A stretch of 64,000 bases of DNA. It comes from Labrenzia sp. R4_2 (GTDB lineage: Bacteria; Pseudomonadota; Alphaproteobacteria; Rhizobiales; Stappiaceae). Of the stretch, positions 42,011 through 54,285 are shown piece after piece. The stretch spans positions 1 to 64,000 of the forward strand of contig NZ_JAGHRJ010000013.1 in the NCBI RefSeq assembly GCF_017743865.1. Reading direction: 5' to 3'. Numbering within the stretch: position 1 is the first letter of the stretch; each line of letters begins with the position of its first letter. Position numbers and translations under genes: made by a program. The notes beneath the pieces are model-generated. The model did no database searches. It worked only from the letters and a program-made list of their open reading frames with translations, and was not told the DNA's origin.

Positions 42011-42907
42011 TTAGTAGACCCAGTTTTGGGCGTTCTTCAGCAAAAACTCCCGGAATGCCGTGACCCGTGCAGTGTTCTTGAGCTCCGAGGGATAGACGAA
42101 ATACGTGTCGAAGGACGGCACCTTGTCTTCCTGGTCTTCAAGCACGGGAACCAAGTTCCGGCCATTGTCGATGATATAGTCTGGCAACATCGCAATACCG
42201 GCACCTGTCTGAACAGCGCGCTTGATCGCGATGATGTTGTTGACCTGGAGCACCGATTGCCGCGGTTTGCCATCCACGCGGCCGGCCGTCACAAGCCAGT
42301 TCATCGAGCGCAGATAGGCAGGGGCCTGCTCGCCGAAGGTGATGATGCGATGATCATCAATATCCTCGATCGAGGACGGTGAGCCAAAGCGCTGGATGTA
42401 TTCAGGAGACGCAAACACGTGAAAGTGCACGGTGAAGAGTTTGCGTTGAATGAGGTCCGGCTGTGTCGGTTGGCGCAACCGGATCGCAACATCGGCTTCG
42501 CGCATGCTAAGATCGAGCTCGTCGTCGTCGAAAATCAGCTGCAATTCGACATCCGGGTAAAGATCCGTGAAGCTTCTGATCCTTGATGCCAGCCAGGTTG
42601 ACCCCAAGCCAACCGTGGTCGTGACTTTCAAAACACCAGAAGGCTTGTCCTTGCTGTCCTTGAGCCTGGATTGCACGGCCTCCAGCTTCATCAGGACATC
42701 ACCGGCAGTGCGATAGAGAAGTTCGCCTTGTTCCGTCAGCAGCAGACCGCGGGCATGCCGGTGGAACAGGGGAACCCCCAGATCGTGCTCAAGCGCACTG
42801 ACCTGGCGGCTCACCGCGGATTGGCTCATATGAAGCGTATCGCCCGCATGGGTGAAGCTGCCGGCTTGCGCGGCAGCATGGAAGATACGCAATTTGTCCC
42901 AATCCAT
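42011..42907 (-). CDS. LysR family transcriptional regulator
   Basis: The 298-residue regulator has the N-terminal winged HTH (LRIFHAAAQAGSFTHAGDTL, MSQSAVSRQVSALEHDLGVPLF) and the periplasmic-binding-like co-inducer domain (VGLGSTWLASRIRSF, DLSMREADVAIRL). The start at MDWDKLRIF is favoured because it is where LysR proteins begin; the open frame extends another 54 codons. The gene lies 35 bases after trxB on the same strand, an association conserved in this order, so it may respond to redox state. Its own ligand is unknown. Confidence 0.9.
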   Translation of the reverse strand: MDWDKLRIFHAAAQAGSFTHAGDTLHMSQSAVSRQVSALEHDLGVPLFHRHARGLLLTEQGELLYRTAGDVLMKLEAVQSRLKDSKDKPSGVLKVTTTVGLGSTWLASRIRSFTDLYPDVELQLIFDDDELDLSMREADVAIRLRQPTQPDLIQRKLFTVHFHVFASPEYIQRFGSPSSIEDIDDHRIITFGEQAPAYLRSMNWLVTAGRVDGKPRQSVLQVNNIIAIKRAVQTGAGIAMLPDYIIDNGRNLVPVLEDQEDKVPSFDTYFVYPSELKNTARVTAFREFLLKNAQNWVY

Positions 42908-42941
42908 GGCATTCCCCAATCCGTCCAGCCGGGAAACTGCG

Positions 42942-43910
42942 TTACTCAGCAGCCTGTTGTGAACCGACAGCATCCTGTTCGGCGAGATACTTTTCCGCTT
43001 CAAGGGCAGCCATACAGCCCATTCCGGCTGCGGTGACCGCCTGGCGGTAAATATCGTCGGTAACGTCACCGGCTGCGAAAACGCCGGGGATCGAAGTCTT
43101 GGTGGAATCCGGTGCGGTCTCCAGATAGCCGTTCGGTTTCAAGGTCAATTGATCCTTGAACAGTTCAACGGATGGCGCGTGGCCGATCGCAATGAACACA
43201 CCATCGGTGGAGATTTCCTGAAGCTCGCCGGTCTTGGTGCTTTTCAGGCGCACACCTGTGACTGCTTTCGGTTCGCCGCCTCCGAGGATCTCGTCAACCT
43301 GATGGTCCCAGATCACTTCGATTTTGTCGTGTGAGAACAGCCGATCCTGGAGGATCTTTTCGGCGCGCAGACTGTCGCGGCGGTGAACCAGCGTCACCTT
43401 GGAGGCAAGGTTCGCCAGGTAGAGCGCTTCTTCGACGGCCGTGTTGCCGCCGCCGACCACGACGACTTCGCGGTTCCGATAGAAGAACCCGTCACATGTG
43501 GCACAGGCCGAAACACCGGCGCCCATGTAATCCTGTTCGGAGGACAGGCCCAGCCAGCGGGCTTGCGCGCCGGTCGCGATGACCAACGTATCAGCCGTGA
43601 ACACGGTGCCGCTATCTGCTTCCAGACGGAACGGGCGGACCGACAAGTCCGCCTTGATGATCGTGTCGTAGATGATTTCCGTGCCGACATTTTCAGCCTG
43701 CTTTTGCATCTGTTCCATAAGCCATGGGCCCATGACCGGGTCTGCAAAGCCTGGATAGTTTTCGACATCGGTGGTGATGGTCAGCTGACCGCCCGGCTGA
43801 ATTCCGGCAACCAAGGTCGGTTGGATCATGGCGCGGGCCGCATAGATGGCGGCGGTATAACCGGCCGGGCCAGAGCCGACGATCAACAGCTTGCTGTGCT
43901 TAGTACTCAT
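42942..43910 (-). CDS. trxB: Thioredoxin reductase
   Basis: NADPH-dependent flavoenzyme that reduces thioredoxin. The 322-residue product has the FAD site IVGSGPAGYTAAIYAARA, the redox CATC in SACATCDGFF, the NADPH site VVGGGNTAVEEALYLANLA, and GVFAAGDVTD near the C-terminus. Length and motifs are those of bacterial low-molecular-weight TrxB. It is the first gene of a trxB-lysR unit. Confidence 0.95.
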   Translation of the reverse strand: MSTKHSKLLIVGSGPAGYTAAIYAARAMIQPTLVAGIQPGGQLTITTDVENYPGFADPVMGPWLMEQMQKQAENVGTEIIYDTIIKADLSVRPFRLEADSGTVFTADTLVIATGAQARWLGLSSEQDYMGAGVSACATCDGFFYRNREVVVVGGGNTAVEEALYLANLASKVTLVHRRDSLRAEKILQDRLFSHDKIEVIWDHQVDEILGGGEPKAVTGVRLKSTKTGELQEISTDGVFIAIGHAPSVELFKDQLTLKPNGYLETAPDSTKTSIPGVFAAGDVTDDIYRQAVTAAGMGCMAALEAEKYLAEQDAVGSQQAAE

Positions 43911-43958
43911 GGGCGTAGTATAATCCGTGTTTCTTGTCTCAACCGTGACTGCCAGATG

Positions 43959-44960
43959 TCAGTCACCTTGCGATATTTGACCGGCTTGGTGAAGGGCCCT
44001 GTAGTCTGCCAGAATACGTTCTGCGATCACAGGTGTTGCGTCAATCGGGTCGTAGGTAGTGGTTTTAAGTGGCCCTGGGAAGGGGTGAACACATCCCATA
44101 CCTTTCAAAGTCCCCAAAAACCGGGTGATCTTTGCGTGACCACCGCTTGGATGAAAGACGTGGATCGGTTTGCCTGTGGCCGTGGCCTCGCCAATCATGT
44201 TGGTCGAATCTGCGGTTGCAATGATGGCGTCGGACTTTGCCAGGAAATGACCATACGGATTGTTGCCGGTTCCGTCCCAGAAGAAATGATCGCCATCTTG
44301 GGAAAAGGCCTTGATCCCGTCGACCAGCAACTCGGGGGTCCGCCGCGAAGCTGTGATCAGAAAATGCGCCCTGTTCTGTTCCGCTGTCTCACGCAGTCCG
44401 TCCAGAAATCTGGTTTGATCATTGTCTGTGAAGGTGTGGTGCCGGCTGTTGCCGCCCACAAGTACAGCCACTCTCGGCTGAGGGAGATTGTCGATCTGCG
44501 GCACCGGTTCTCCCTTCAGTTCAGCAAGACGCGCTTCAGAAAACTTGTGGGGAGAGGTCGGTGTGACCAGGACATTGTGGCCGCGGAGCGGATCGTGCTC
44601 GGGAACCCAAATGAGATCAGCTGTCTTTGCACCGGACCTTGGGTCTTTCAGGAATACCGTGAAGGTTTTGCCGTTGGACGCTTTCTTAAGGCGGCGCAGG
44701 TAAGCCGCAGCCCTGCGGCCGGAGGCCACTGCAATATCAGGGAACGGCGGCGCGAGCGGGCTCCCTGGCCGGTCTTCCCGGTCGGCGGGCGGAAACGGGC
44801 CAAACGGCAGCCACCAGGAATAGGGCGGTTTTGGAGAAACGGTCCGCATTTCGTAGGGAAGGTTGAGGGTATCCGCGACGCCGACGCATTGCGCGACGTC
44901 GCCCGCCTTACCATCCGTCAAAATCCAAAGGGAACGGGGCGATGCCGTTGCATTCAACAT
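43959..44960 (-). CDS. ELM1-like nucleoside-diphosphate-sugar epimerase family protein
   Basis: The 333-residue product matches the mitochondrial fission ELM1 family (PF06258), which is shared by plants and alphaproteobacteria: SLWILTDGKAGDVAQCVGVA, ASGRRAAAYLRRLKK, KDPRSGAKTADLIWVPEHD, VAVLVGGNSRHHTF, ITASRRTP and STNMIGEATATGKPIHVF. The fold is glycosyltransferase-like (GT-B). The bacterial role is unknown. The start at MLNATASPR gives the family N-terminus; the frame is open 22 codons further. It is divergent from the Lrp-type gene. Confidence 0.85.
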   Translation of the reverse strand: MLNATASPRSLWILTDGKAGDVAQCVGVADTLNLPYEMRTVSPKPPYSWWLPFGPFPPADREDRPGSPLAPPFPDIAVASGRRAAAYLRRLKKASNGKTFTVFLKDPRSGAKTADLIWVPEHDPLRGHNVLVTPTSPHKFSEARLAELKGEPVPQIDNLPQPRVAVLVGGNSRHHTFTDNDQTRFLDGLRETAEQNRAHFLITASRRTPELLVDGIKAFSQDGDHFFWDGTGNNPYGHFLAKSDAIIATADSTNMIGEATATGKPIHVFHPSGGHAKITRFLGTLKGMGCVHPFPGPLKTTTYDPIDATPVIAERILADYRALHQAGQISQGD

Positions 44961-45158
44961 AAACTGCGGGATTTCCCTGTCGGAATCTTTCAAGATTGTG
45001 CGCAAATTTGTTATAGTCTTGCACAAACGCGCAAAAAGTCATAACTCGGCACCGTAGAAACACGTTTGTGCATGAAACTCAAGTTTTTGCGGAACCTCAC
45101 GTCAGCCCCAGTTTCGGGCCGTGTGACGGCACCGTCCCAGAATTCATAGGAGAGCGGT

Positions 45159-45629
45159 GTGAAAGCGCGCCTTGATGCCATTGACTGGCAAATCCTGAAG
45201 GAATTGCAAGATGATGGCCGGATGACCAATGTTGAGTTGGCTCGCCGGGTCGGAATTTCAGCGCCGCCATGTTTGAGACGTGTGCGTGCGCTTGAGGAAG
45301 CTGGCCTGATACAGGGCTACCGGACGCTCCTGGATGAGAAGCAGCTCGGGTACGATGTCACAGCGTTTGCCATGGTAGGCCTTCACAGCCAAACCGAAGC
45401 AGACCTGATTGCCTTTGAGCAGACGGTGGAAAAATGGCCGCTGGTTCGCGAGAGCTATATGCTTTCAGGGGAGGTGGATTTCCTTCTGAAATGCGTCTCG
45501 CCGGATTTGCAGACATTCCAGAATTTCGTGATCCGTGAACTCACGGCTGCGCCAAACGTGGACAGTGTCCGCACAGCACTCACCATCCGCCGGACCAAGG
45601 ATGAGCCGGTCGTGCCGATCGACGGCTGA
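45159..45629 (+). CDS. Lrp/AsnC family transcriptional regulator
   Basis: The 156-residue protein has an AsnC-type HTH (LDAIDWQILKELQDDGRMTNVELARRVGISAPPCLRRVRAL) and the RAM ligand-binding domain (YMLSGEVDFLLKCVSPDLQTF). Lrp proteins act as octamers on amino-acid genes. AGGAG seven bases before the GTG supports the start. Upstream of carB-greA in this order such regulators are common, but here carB lies on the other strand. Confidence 0.92.
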   Translation: MKARLDAIDWQILKELQDDGRMTNVELARRVGISAPPCLRRVRALEEAGLIQGYRTLLDEKQLGYDVTAFAMVGLHSQTEADLIAFEQTVEKWPLVRESYMLSGEVDFLLKCVSPDLQTFQNFVIRELTAAPNVDSVRTALTIRRTKDEPVVPIDG

Positions 45630-45664
45630 ACTTAATTCCTCAAGTCATTTCGAATGTGTGATGG

Positions 45665-45690
45665 GCTGCCTGACTAAAACAGGCAGCTTT
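45665..45690 (+). terminator. Possible terminator of the Lrp-type gene
   Basis: An 8-bp stem (GCTGCCTG / CAGGCAGC, loop of seven) is followed by only three T, so it may be weak. Confidence 0.45.
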
Positions 45691-45702
45691 GGCCTTCGCG
45701 TT

Positions 45703-46188
45703 TCAGGCTTTCGGCGCCGTTTTCATTGCCTGAGGAACTTTTTTCAGACGTTTGAGCAGCCGATTGAGAAGCGAGATGTCGCGGAGCGCCGTTGCTACGA
45801 GCGTGAAGCTGATGCTGAGCAACGCACAGGTCGTCAGGATCGCGATTGGCAGCCACTGATCATAGTGGAAGGTGTCGAGCGCTTGGTCCACCGGATCAAC
45901 GCCTGAATAGATACGGCTGCGAATGACTTCCCGGTAACTTCCGATCTGTGTGGAGCCATGCTTGATGTAGCCGAGACCGGCAACCATCGCCAAAACAGCT
46001 GCGCTCAAGGCCACCAAAAAACCAAATAGCTTCAACGCGAAAAAGTAAGCCCGCTCGTCAGCGTGATCCAACAGCCGCCGGAAGATTTTCTTCTCCCGGT
46101 AGGCAAGCTTGGATGTCAGAAAGAAACGATATCCCCACAAGGGGATGGCAAGCATCAGCAGCCAGAAACCAATTACGTGAAAAACCAT
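45703..46188 (-). CDS. Multi-pass membrane protein of unknown function
   Basis: The 161-residue product has three membrane segments (VIGFWLLMLAIPLWGYRFF, LFGFLVALSAAVLAMVAGLG, PIAILTTCALLSISFTLVA) with basic loops (YREKKIFRRLLDHADER) and a basic C-terminus (RLLKRLKKVPQAMK). No family recognised. It follows greA on the same strand with a 134-base gap. Confidence 0.55.
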   Translation of the reverse strand: MVFHVIGFWLLMLAIPLWGYRFFLTSKLAYREKKIFRRLLDHADERAYFFALKLFGFLVALSAAVLAMVAGLGYIKHGSTQIGSYREVIRSRIYSGVDPVDQALDTFHYDQWLPIAILTTCALLSISFTLVATALRDISLLNRLLKRLKKVPQAMKTAPKA

Positions 46189-46322
46189 TTTGGATCTCCG
46201 AATCCCACCGCCTTAGACCTTAAATCCTTTCACGATCAGAATAAAAGGTACTCGGCGGTGAAAATCGAAAACTTGGCAAAATTCTGTATTGGGCTTCTGC
46301 CGGATTGGACAGGCTGGCAGCG

Positions 46323-46796
46323 TCAGATGAACTGCACTTCCACGATCTCGTAGGAGCGGGCACCGCCTGGTGCGGCGACCTCCACACTGTCGCCTACCGA
46401 CTTTCCGATGAGCGCACGGGCGATCGGAGAAGAAATCGAAACCTTGCTTTGTTTCACATCGGACTCAACGTCGCCGACGATCATGTATTTCTTTTCTTCT
46501 TCCGTGTCTTCGTCAACCAAGCTCACGGTCGCGCCGAACTTGACAACATCGCCAGACAGCTTGCTCACGTCGATGATTTCGGCGCGGGACAGTTTGTCTT
46601 CCAATTCCGCGATCCGGCCCTCGTTCAGGCTCTGGGCTTCCTTGGCTGCGTGGTATTCAGCATTTTCCGACAGGTCGCCATGCGCGCGGGCCTCTGAAAT
46701 GGCATCAACAATGCGCGGGCGCTCGACACCGGTCCGTTCCTTCAGCTCATTTTGGAGCATGGTGTAACCGGCGGAGGTCATCGGAACTTTTTCCAT
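46323..46796 (-). CDS. greA: Transcription elongation factor GreA
   Basis: GreA stimulates transcript cleavage by backtracked RNA polymerase. The 157-residue product has the N-terminal coiled coil with DLSENAEYHAAKEAQ (the acidic tip carries the catalytic residues), then the FKBP-like domain (VSISSPIARALIGKSVGDSV). Length and sequence are fully typical. It lies 110 bases after carB on the same strand, separated by a terminator. Confidence 0.96.
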   Translation of the reverse strand: MEKVPMTSAGYTMLQNELKERTGVERPRIVDAISEARAHGDLSENAEYHAAKEAQSLNEGRIAELEDKLSRAEIIDVSKLSGDVVKFGATVSLVDEDTEEEKKYMIVGDVESDVKQSKVSISSPIARALIGKSVGDSVEVAAPGGARSYEIVEVQFI

Positions 46797-46847
46797 GGGT
46801 CTAAGACCTTCAGCTTATTGGGTCCTCTCGAAGAAGACCACGCTTCA

Positions 46848-46885
46848 CAAAAACAAACCCAGCCGGGAAAGGGCACTTTCCCGGC
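46848..46885 (-). terminator. Terminator of carB
   Basis: A 9-bp stem (GCCGGGAAA / TTTCCCGGC, loop GGGCAC) is followed on the minus strand by GGGTTTGTTTTTG, 22 bases past the carB stop. Confidence 0.75.
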
Positions 46886-46906
46886 CGGTTTCAACTCATA
46901 TTAGCC

Positions 46907-50269
<3,363 letters not shown>

Positions 50270-50438
50270 CTCGGCTCGCAGCTCGAAGCGAGCGGTCCGG
50301 GAAAGCGCGTGTATGCTTCCGGTCTGCTCGGTCGTTAAGTGAATGACGATGTTGGCTGAGCGCGTCTTATAGGGAAAACCGTGCCGCGTGGGAACCCCGG
50401 ATCGCGCTAAACATGATGTTTATATCAAGGAAAATCGA

Positions 50439-50720
50439 TCAGGCGTCGGGTTTGTCCTTGGGGGGCGGTGCATCTGTCGTTGTTACACCGTCAAAGTCGG
50501 CGATCCCTTGCGATAGGGCGTAACAGGCCAATCGGATTGATTTCGGGATTTCAACCGGCCGCCCGTCCCGATTTCCCTTTTCGTAGTATTGGATCATCCG
50601 CTTTTTCAGCCCGAGCTGCTCGGCAGCGTCTTTTTGCTTCAATCCGAGTGTTCGTCGCCAGCTCCGAAATTGTTCCGGTGTCATGATGGGGGTCGGGTTC
50701 TTTGATTTTGAGTCTGGCAT
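50439..50720 (-). CDS. XRE-type helix-turn-helix protein
   Basis: The 93-residue product has MTPEQFRSWRRTLGLKQKDAAEQLGLKKRMIQYYEKGNRD, a Cro/C1-type HTH in which QKDAAEQLGLKKRMIQYYE is the recognition region, and a short C-terminal extension (EIPKSIRLACYALSQGIADF). It probably regulates a nearby gene or itself. The start at MPDSKSKNP is uncertain; ATG 36 bases later (MTPEQF) is possible. It sits between carB and a merR gene, interrupting the carA-carB run. Confidence 0.7.
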   Translation of the reverse strand: MPDSKSKNPTPIMTPEQFRSWRRTLGLKQKDAAEQLGLKKRMIQYYEKGNRDGRPVEIPKSIRLACYALSQGIADFDGVTTTDAPPPKDKPDA

Positions 50721-51132
50721 CTTCAAATAAAGCGTGTGTTGAAACCAACGCCTTGATCGGCAGTCAGTAATTGTTTCCTGACACAAATATCTTGCGACCG
50801 AAAATGTCAATCCGGAAGTGCACATAGTGCGACTGTGGTCGGAATAAATGTGTCTGCTTTTAGTCGCAGATATCTAAGGCTATGAGGCCATTCGTAAGAC
50901 CTTGGAGTGACTTTCATTTAGTCCGAATCGCGGAATTCGCGGATTGATCTGCCCTGTTGATCCTTTTGAACGCTGTTTTCCTCGGAAATTTTTCGTCCTT
51001 AGTGCCGTTGTGGAATAAAGTTAATTCTGCTCCGGAGCTTGGGGTAAGGACCGTTCCGCGAATTTCTGATTTCCTGAATAAAAACCCCAGCTTTTGAGCG
51101 TAATGAGCTGAAGTTGCGTTTTAACAGCGCCA

Positions 51133-51144
51133 ATTATCGATAAT
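51133..51144. repeat. 12-bp palindrome ATTATCGATAAT, copy 1
   Basis: A perfect palindrome in the AT-rich region, about 490 bases before the merR start; second copy 136 bases downstream. Confidence 0.5.
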
Positions 51145-51268
51145 ATCAGTCCGTAGTGTAATATTTATCATGTCGATTAGGAAGTTTACCTTATTATTAG
51201 ACTTGCGAACTTGTCGTCGCGTGAGTGTATAGTTTTAAACGTTCTTTGTAATGTTTCTTATATATTAG

Positions 51269-51280
51269 ATTATCGATAAT
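51269..51280. repeat. 12-bp palindrome ATTATCGATAAT, copy 2
   Basis: Exact second copy of the palindrome at 51133-51144. Two copies of a 12-bp palindrome within 150 bases suggest a regulator binding site. Confidence 0.5.
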
Positions 51281-51629
51281 TCATATTTCTTGAGATTATA
51301 AAATCTGCGAGAAAATTTTATCTAAAAAATACATGTATACATCGGAAAACGCCGTATGTTTACGGTAATTATATGACACGTACTCTGCGAAAAAATGCTT
51401 GTTTCCGTGATTTAGTCTAGATTTTTTCTATGGAATAGGTGTAAGGCTTGGCGTGCTTAATCTCGGACGTCCGCAGGTAAGCTTTCCTTGTTCAACACAC
51501 TGGGTTGTTCATTGGAGCTCGTCTGAAACGCGTTTATAGCCAGCGCCCGGTTGGTGGGATCCGGTGCTACTGGTGCGATTCAGAGCCTGTTATGCGACTG
51601 AGAAAAATAAAAAGATCGGGCAAGAGACT

Positions 51630-52067
51630 ATGAATAAGATAGCTACGAATATGGTGGTTGTTCCGGATATCGCGGGTCCGGATACTGAAATTCCGCAAGA
51701 CGACCGTCCGCTGGCCATTTCCGAAATGTCGGAAAAGTTTGGCGTCACGCTCCGCACACTCCGCTTTTACGAAGAAAAAGGGTTGTTGCATCCGGTTCGC
51801 AAGGGTGCGCGCCGGTTCTATGGGGCGCGTGATGTTTCCCGCATGCGTGTTATCCTGCAAGCCAAGAAAATTGGCCTTACCCTTGTTGAAATCCGCCGCG
51901 TGATTGCTCTGGTTGAAGGCGGTACACCGCGCCAGGAGCAATTTGCCGAACTTCAAAGCATTTGCCTTTCCCAACAAGAAATTCTGCTGGAACAGAAGCA
52001 GATGCTGGACGAGCAGATCGCAGAAGTCGACCAGATCTTGGGAGCGTTTGCTCAGTTGCGTGGCTAA
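51630..52067 (+). CDS. MerR family transcriptional regulator
   Basis: The 145-residue product has the MerR HTH (LAISEMSEKFGVTLRTLRFYEEKGLLHPVRKGARRFYGARDVSRM) and a coiled-coil C-terminus (QEILLEQKQMLDEQIAEVDQIL). There are no metal-binding Cys residues, only one Cys in QSICLSQ. Such MerR proteins are common in this order (for example regulators of core or stress genes). AAGAGACT precedes the ATG. Its terminator also serves carA in the opposite direction. Confidence 0.85.
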   Translation: MNKIATNMVVVPDIAGPDTEIPQDDRPLAISEMSEKFGVTLRTLRFYEEKGLLHPVRKGARRFYGARDVSRMRVILQAKKIGLTLVEIRRVIALVEGGTPRQEQFAELQSICLSQQEILLEQKQMLDEQIAEVDQILGAFAQLRG

Positions 52068-52096
52068 ACGCAAATCAGATGCATCTCTGACGAAAA

Positions 52097-52129
52097 ACGG
52101 CAGCCATTTCGGCTGCCGTTTTTGTTTTT
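52097..52129. terminator. Bidirectional terminator between merR and carA
   Basis: A 10-bp stem (AACGGCAGCC / GGCTGCCGTT, loop ATTTC) has T-runs on both sides (TTTTTGTTTTT plus, TTTTTCG minus). Confidence 0.85.
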
Positions 52130-52157
52130 CGAGACTTTATGTTTACGCCGATCAGGC

Positions 52158-53339
52158 TTAAGCGGCCTTGGCGGTTTCCATAAGGTCGGTAAAGCGCTTG
52201 AAAAGGTAGCGGCTGTCCCGCGGGCCGGGAGAGGCTTCCGGGTGGTACTGAACAGAAAAGACCGGCTTGTCTTTCATCGCCAAACCGCAATTGGAGCCGT
52301 CGAACAACGACACATGGGTTTGCTGCACGTTGTCCGGCAGGCTTTCTGCATCAACCGCAAAGCCATGGTTCATGGACGTGATTTCCACTTTACCGGATGT
52401 TTGATCCAGTACCGGATGGTTCGCGCCATGGTGACCCTGGTGCATCTTGATGGTCTTGCCGCCAAGTGCCAGTGCGAGCATCTGATGGCCAAGGCAAATC
52501 CCAAACACCGGCAGCCCGGCATCGATCACGGATTGGATCGTACCTACGGCATACTCACCTGTTGCGGCTGGATCGCCAGGGCCGTTGGAAAGGAAGACAC
52601 CGTCAGGCTTGTGAGCCAGGATATCTTCTGAGGTCGCGTTGGCCGGCAGAACAGTCACGTCACATCCAGCGTCAGTCAGGAGACGGAGAATGTTGCGCTT
52701 GATACCGAAATCGAGAGCAACCACCTTGAACTTGCCGCCGTCCGCATCCAGATACCCTTCGTCCCAAGTCCATGTCTTTTGAGACCATTGGTGTGTTTGA
52801 GTGGTGGATACGTCTTTGGCGAGGTCCATGCCGACAAGGCCGGGCCAGTTTGCGGCAGCCAATTTCAAGTTATCCAGATCAAAGTTGCCGTCCGGATCAT
52901 GGGCAATGACGCCGTTCGGGACGCCTTTTTCGCGGATCAACGCTGTGAGCGCGCGGGTGTCGACACCGCTGATGCCGATGATGTTGCGGCTTTTAAGCCA
53001 GGCATCGAGATGCTGCGCAGCGCGGTAATTGGCCGGATCTGTGATCGAGGCGGCAAGGACAGTGCCGCGGATGCCGCTGTCTGCGGCCATATTGACGGTT
53101 TCAATGTCTTCGCCGTTGGTGCCGACATTGCCGATGTGAGGAAACGTGAACGTGATGATCTGGCCGGAATAGGATGGGTCCGTGAGGATCTCCTGATAAC
53201 CGGTCATCGCGGTGTTAAAGCAAATTTCTCCAACCGCTTGGCCGGTTGCGCCGAGGCCGTATCCTTCGATCACGCTGCCGTCGGAGAGCACAAGCAGGGC
53301 GGTCGCCGGGGTGTCAGACCATGCGTCTGCAGTCGTCAT
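52158..53339 (-). CDS. carA: Carbamoyl-phosphate synthase small subunit
   Basis: The glutaminase subunit supplies ammonia to CarB. The 393-residue product has the CarA N-terminal domain (TGYQEILTDPSYSGQII) and a class I glutamine amidotransferase domain with catalytic Cys in PVFGICLGHQMLALALGG, and late His/Glu in FSVQYHPEASPGP. I chose MTTADAW as the start because upstream residues (MHDVTIKLWIQ) look non-family, though an in-frame ATG lies 36 bases upstream. Confidence 0.96.
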   Translation of the reverse strand: MTTADAWSDTPATALLVLSDGSVIEGYGLGATGQAVGEICFNTAMTGYQEILTDPSYSGQIITFTFPHIGNVGTNGEDIETVNMAADSGIRGTVLAASITDPANYRAAQHLDAWLKSRNIIGISGVDTRALTALIREKGVPNGVIAHDPDGNFDLDNLKLAAANWPGLVGMDLAKDVSTTQTHQWSQKTWTWDEGYLDADGGKFKVVALDFGIKRNILRLLTDAGCDVTVLPANATSEDILAHKPDGVFLSNGPGDPAATGEYAVGTIQSVIDAGLPVFGICLGHQMLALALGGKTIKMHQGHHGANHPVLDQTSGKVEITSMNHGFAVDAESLPDNVQQTHVSLFDGSNCGLAMKDKPVFSVQYHPEASPGPRDSRYLFKRFTDLMETAKAA

Positions 53340-53572
53340 GTCTTGTATCCAGAGTTTGATGGTGACATCATGCACTGCAGGAAAGGCGATCGGAGCGAAG
53401 GAATTCCTTGCATCTGGCCGTCTGCATTAAGCGCGGGACTCTATGGGAAGCGGGCAGGATCGTCAACATTGATCCGATGAAAAAAGATCTTTGAAATTCA
53501 ATTGCTTGGCTTAAATGAACTGGTGGGTGTAAAGCACACTGACCCGTTTATACGGCAGGGGTGGGGCAAACC

Positions 53573-54097
53573 ATGCGCGATGTGATGCGAGACAGAATCA
53601 ACTCGGCCTTAAGGGCTGCACAAGATGCCGGTGACAAACGACGCTGCGCCACGCTTCGGCTCGTTCAGACCGCTGTCAAAGACCGGGAAAGTGCTGCCCG
53701 GGAAAACGGCAAAGACGGGATCAACGAGGACGAAGTGATTGACATACTTCAGAAAATGGTACGCCAGCGTGATGAATCGGCTGCCGACTTCGAAAACAGC
53801 GGCAAGCTGGACCTTGCGGAGCAAGAACGCACCGAGCAGGCCATCATTCGTGAATTCTTGCCGGAGCAATTAAGCGAAGATGAAGTGCGGTCGGCATGCG
53901 AAGAAACTGTGCGGGAAATTGAAGCTCATGGGTTGCGTGACATCGGCAGATGCATGAGCGAGCTCAAGTCTCGCTATCCCGGCCAGATGGACTTCGTGCA
54001 GGCCTCTTGTGTCATGCGGGACATGCTGCGCAACGGCAACAACGATAACGCTGGCAGTGAACCAGCAGGCGAAGTAGAAGGCAAAAGCGCAAACTGA
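53573..54097 (+). CDS. yqeY: GatB/YqeY domain protein
   Basis: The 174-residue product has the YqeY fold: MRDRINSALRAAQDAGDKRRCATLRLV, ESAADFENSGKLDLAEQERTEQAII, FLPEQLSEDEVRSACEETV. YqeY shares the tRNA-binding tail fold of GatB, the amidotransferase subunit, but its role is not settled. It is divergent from carA and upstream of dnaG, the conserved order in this group. GGGGTGGGGCAAACC precedes the ATG; a GTG four codons upstream is possible. Confidence 0.88.
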   Translation: MRDVMRDRINSALRAAQDAGDKRRCATLRLVQTAVKDRESAARENGKDGINEDEVIDILQKMVRQRDESAADFENSGKLDLAEQERTEQAIIREFLPEQLSEDEVRSACEETVREIEAHGLRDIGRCMSELKSRYPGQMDFVQASCVMRDMLRNGNNDNAGSEPAGEVEGKSAN

Positions 54098-54285
54098 GCG
54101 GGAGGCTCTCCGCCAGACCTTGCTGAGACAGCTGGCGTAGTTTCGCACAAGTCATCCCCAGATCGCTTTGGCCCTTTCAATCCGGTAGCGAAGCCGGCCA
54201 ATAAGCCCTATTTTGAGTTAGGCAGCCAGGTGGTTTGACATCGCCTTGCTTGCTGCAATTTATTCACACGGATACCGTTCCCTTC

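Larger units (their letters stand above)
50721..51629. other. AT-rich intergenic region upstream of the merR gene
   Basis: Over 900 bases without a gene. From about 51120 to 51440 the sequence becomes strongly AT-rich, unlike the rest of the window. It contains two exact copies of the 12-bp palindrome ATTATCGATAAT (51133-51144 and 51269-51280). This looks like an extended regulatory region, possibly with several promoters, or an old transferred segment. Confidence 0.5.

Noticed and set aside
43383..45044. A 553-codon plus-strand frame opposite trxB and the ELM1-like gene
   Set aside because: It spans two well-supported genes on the other strand and has no recognisable domain.
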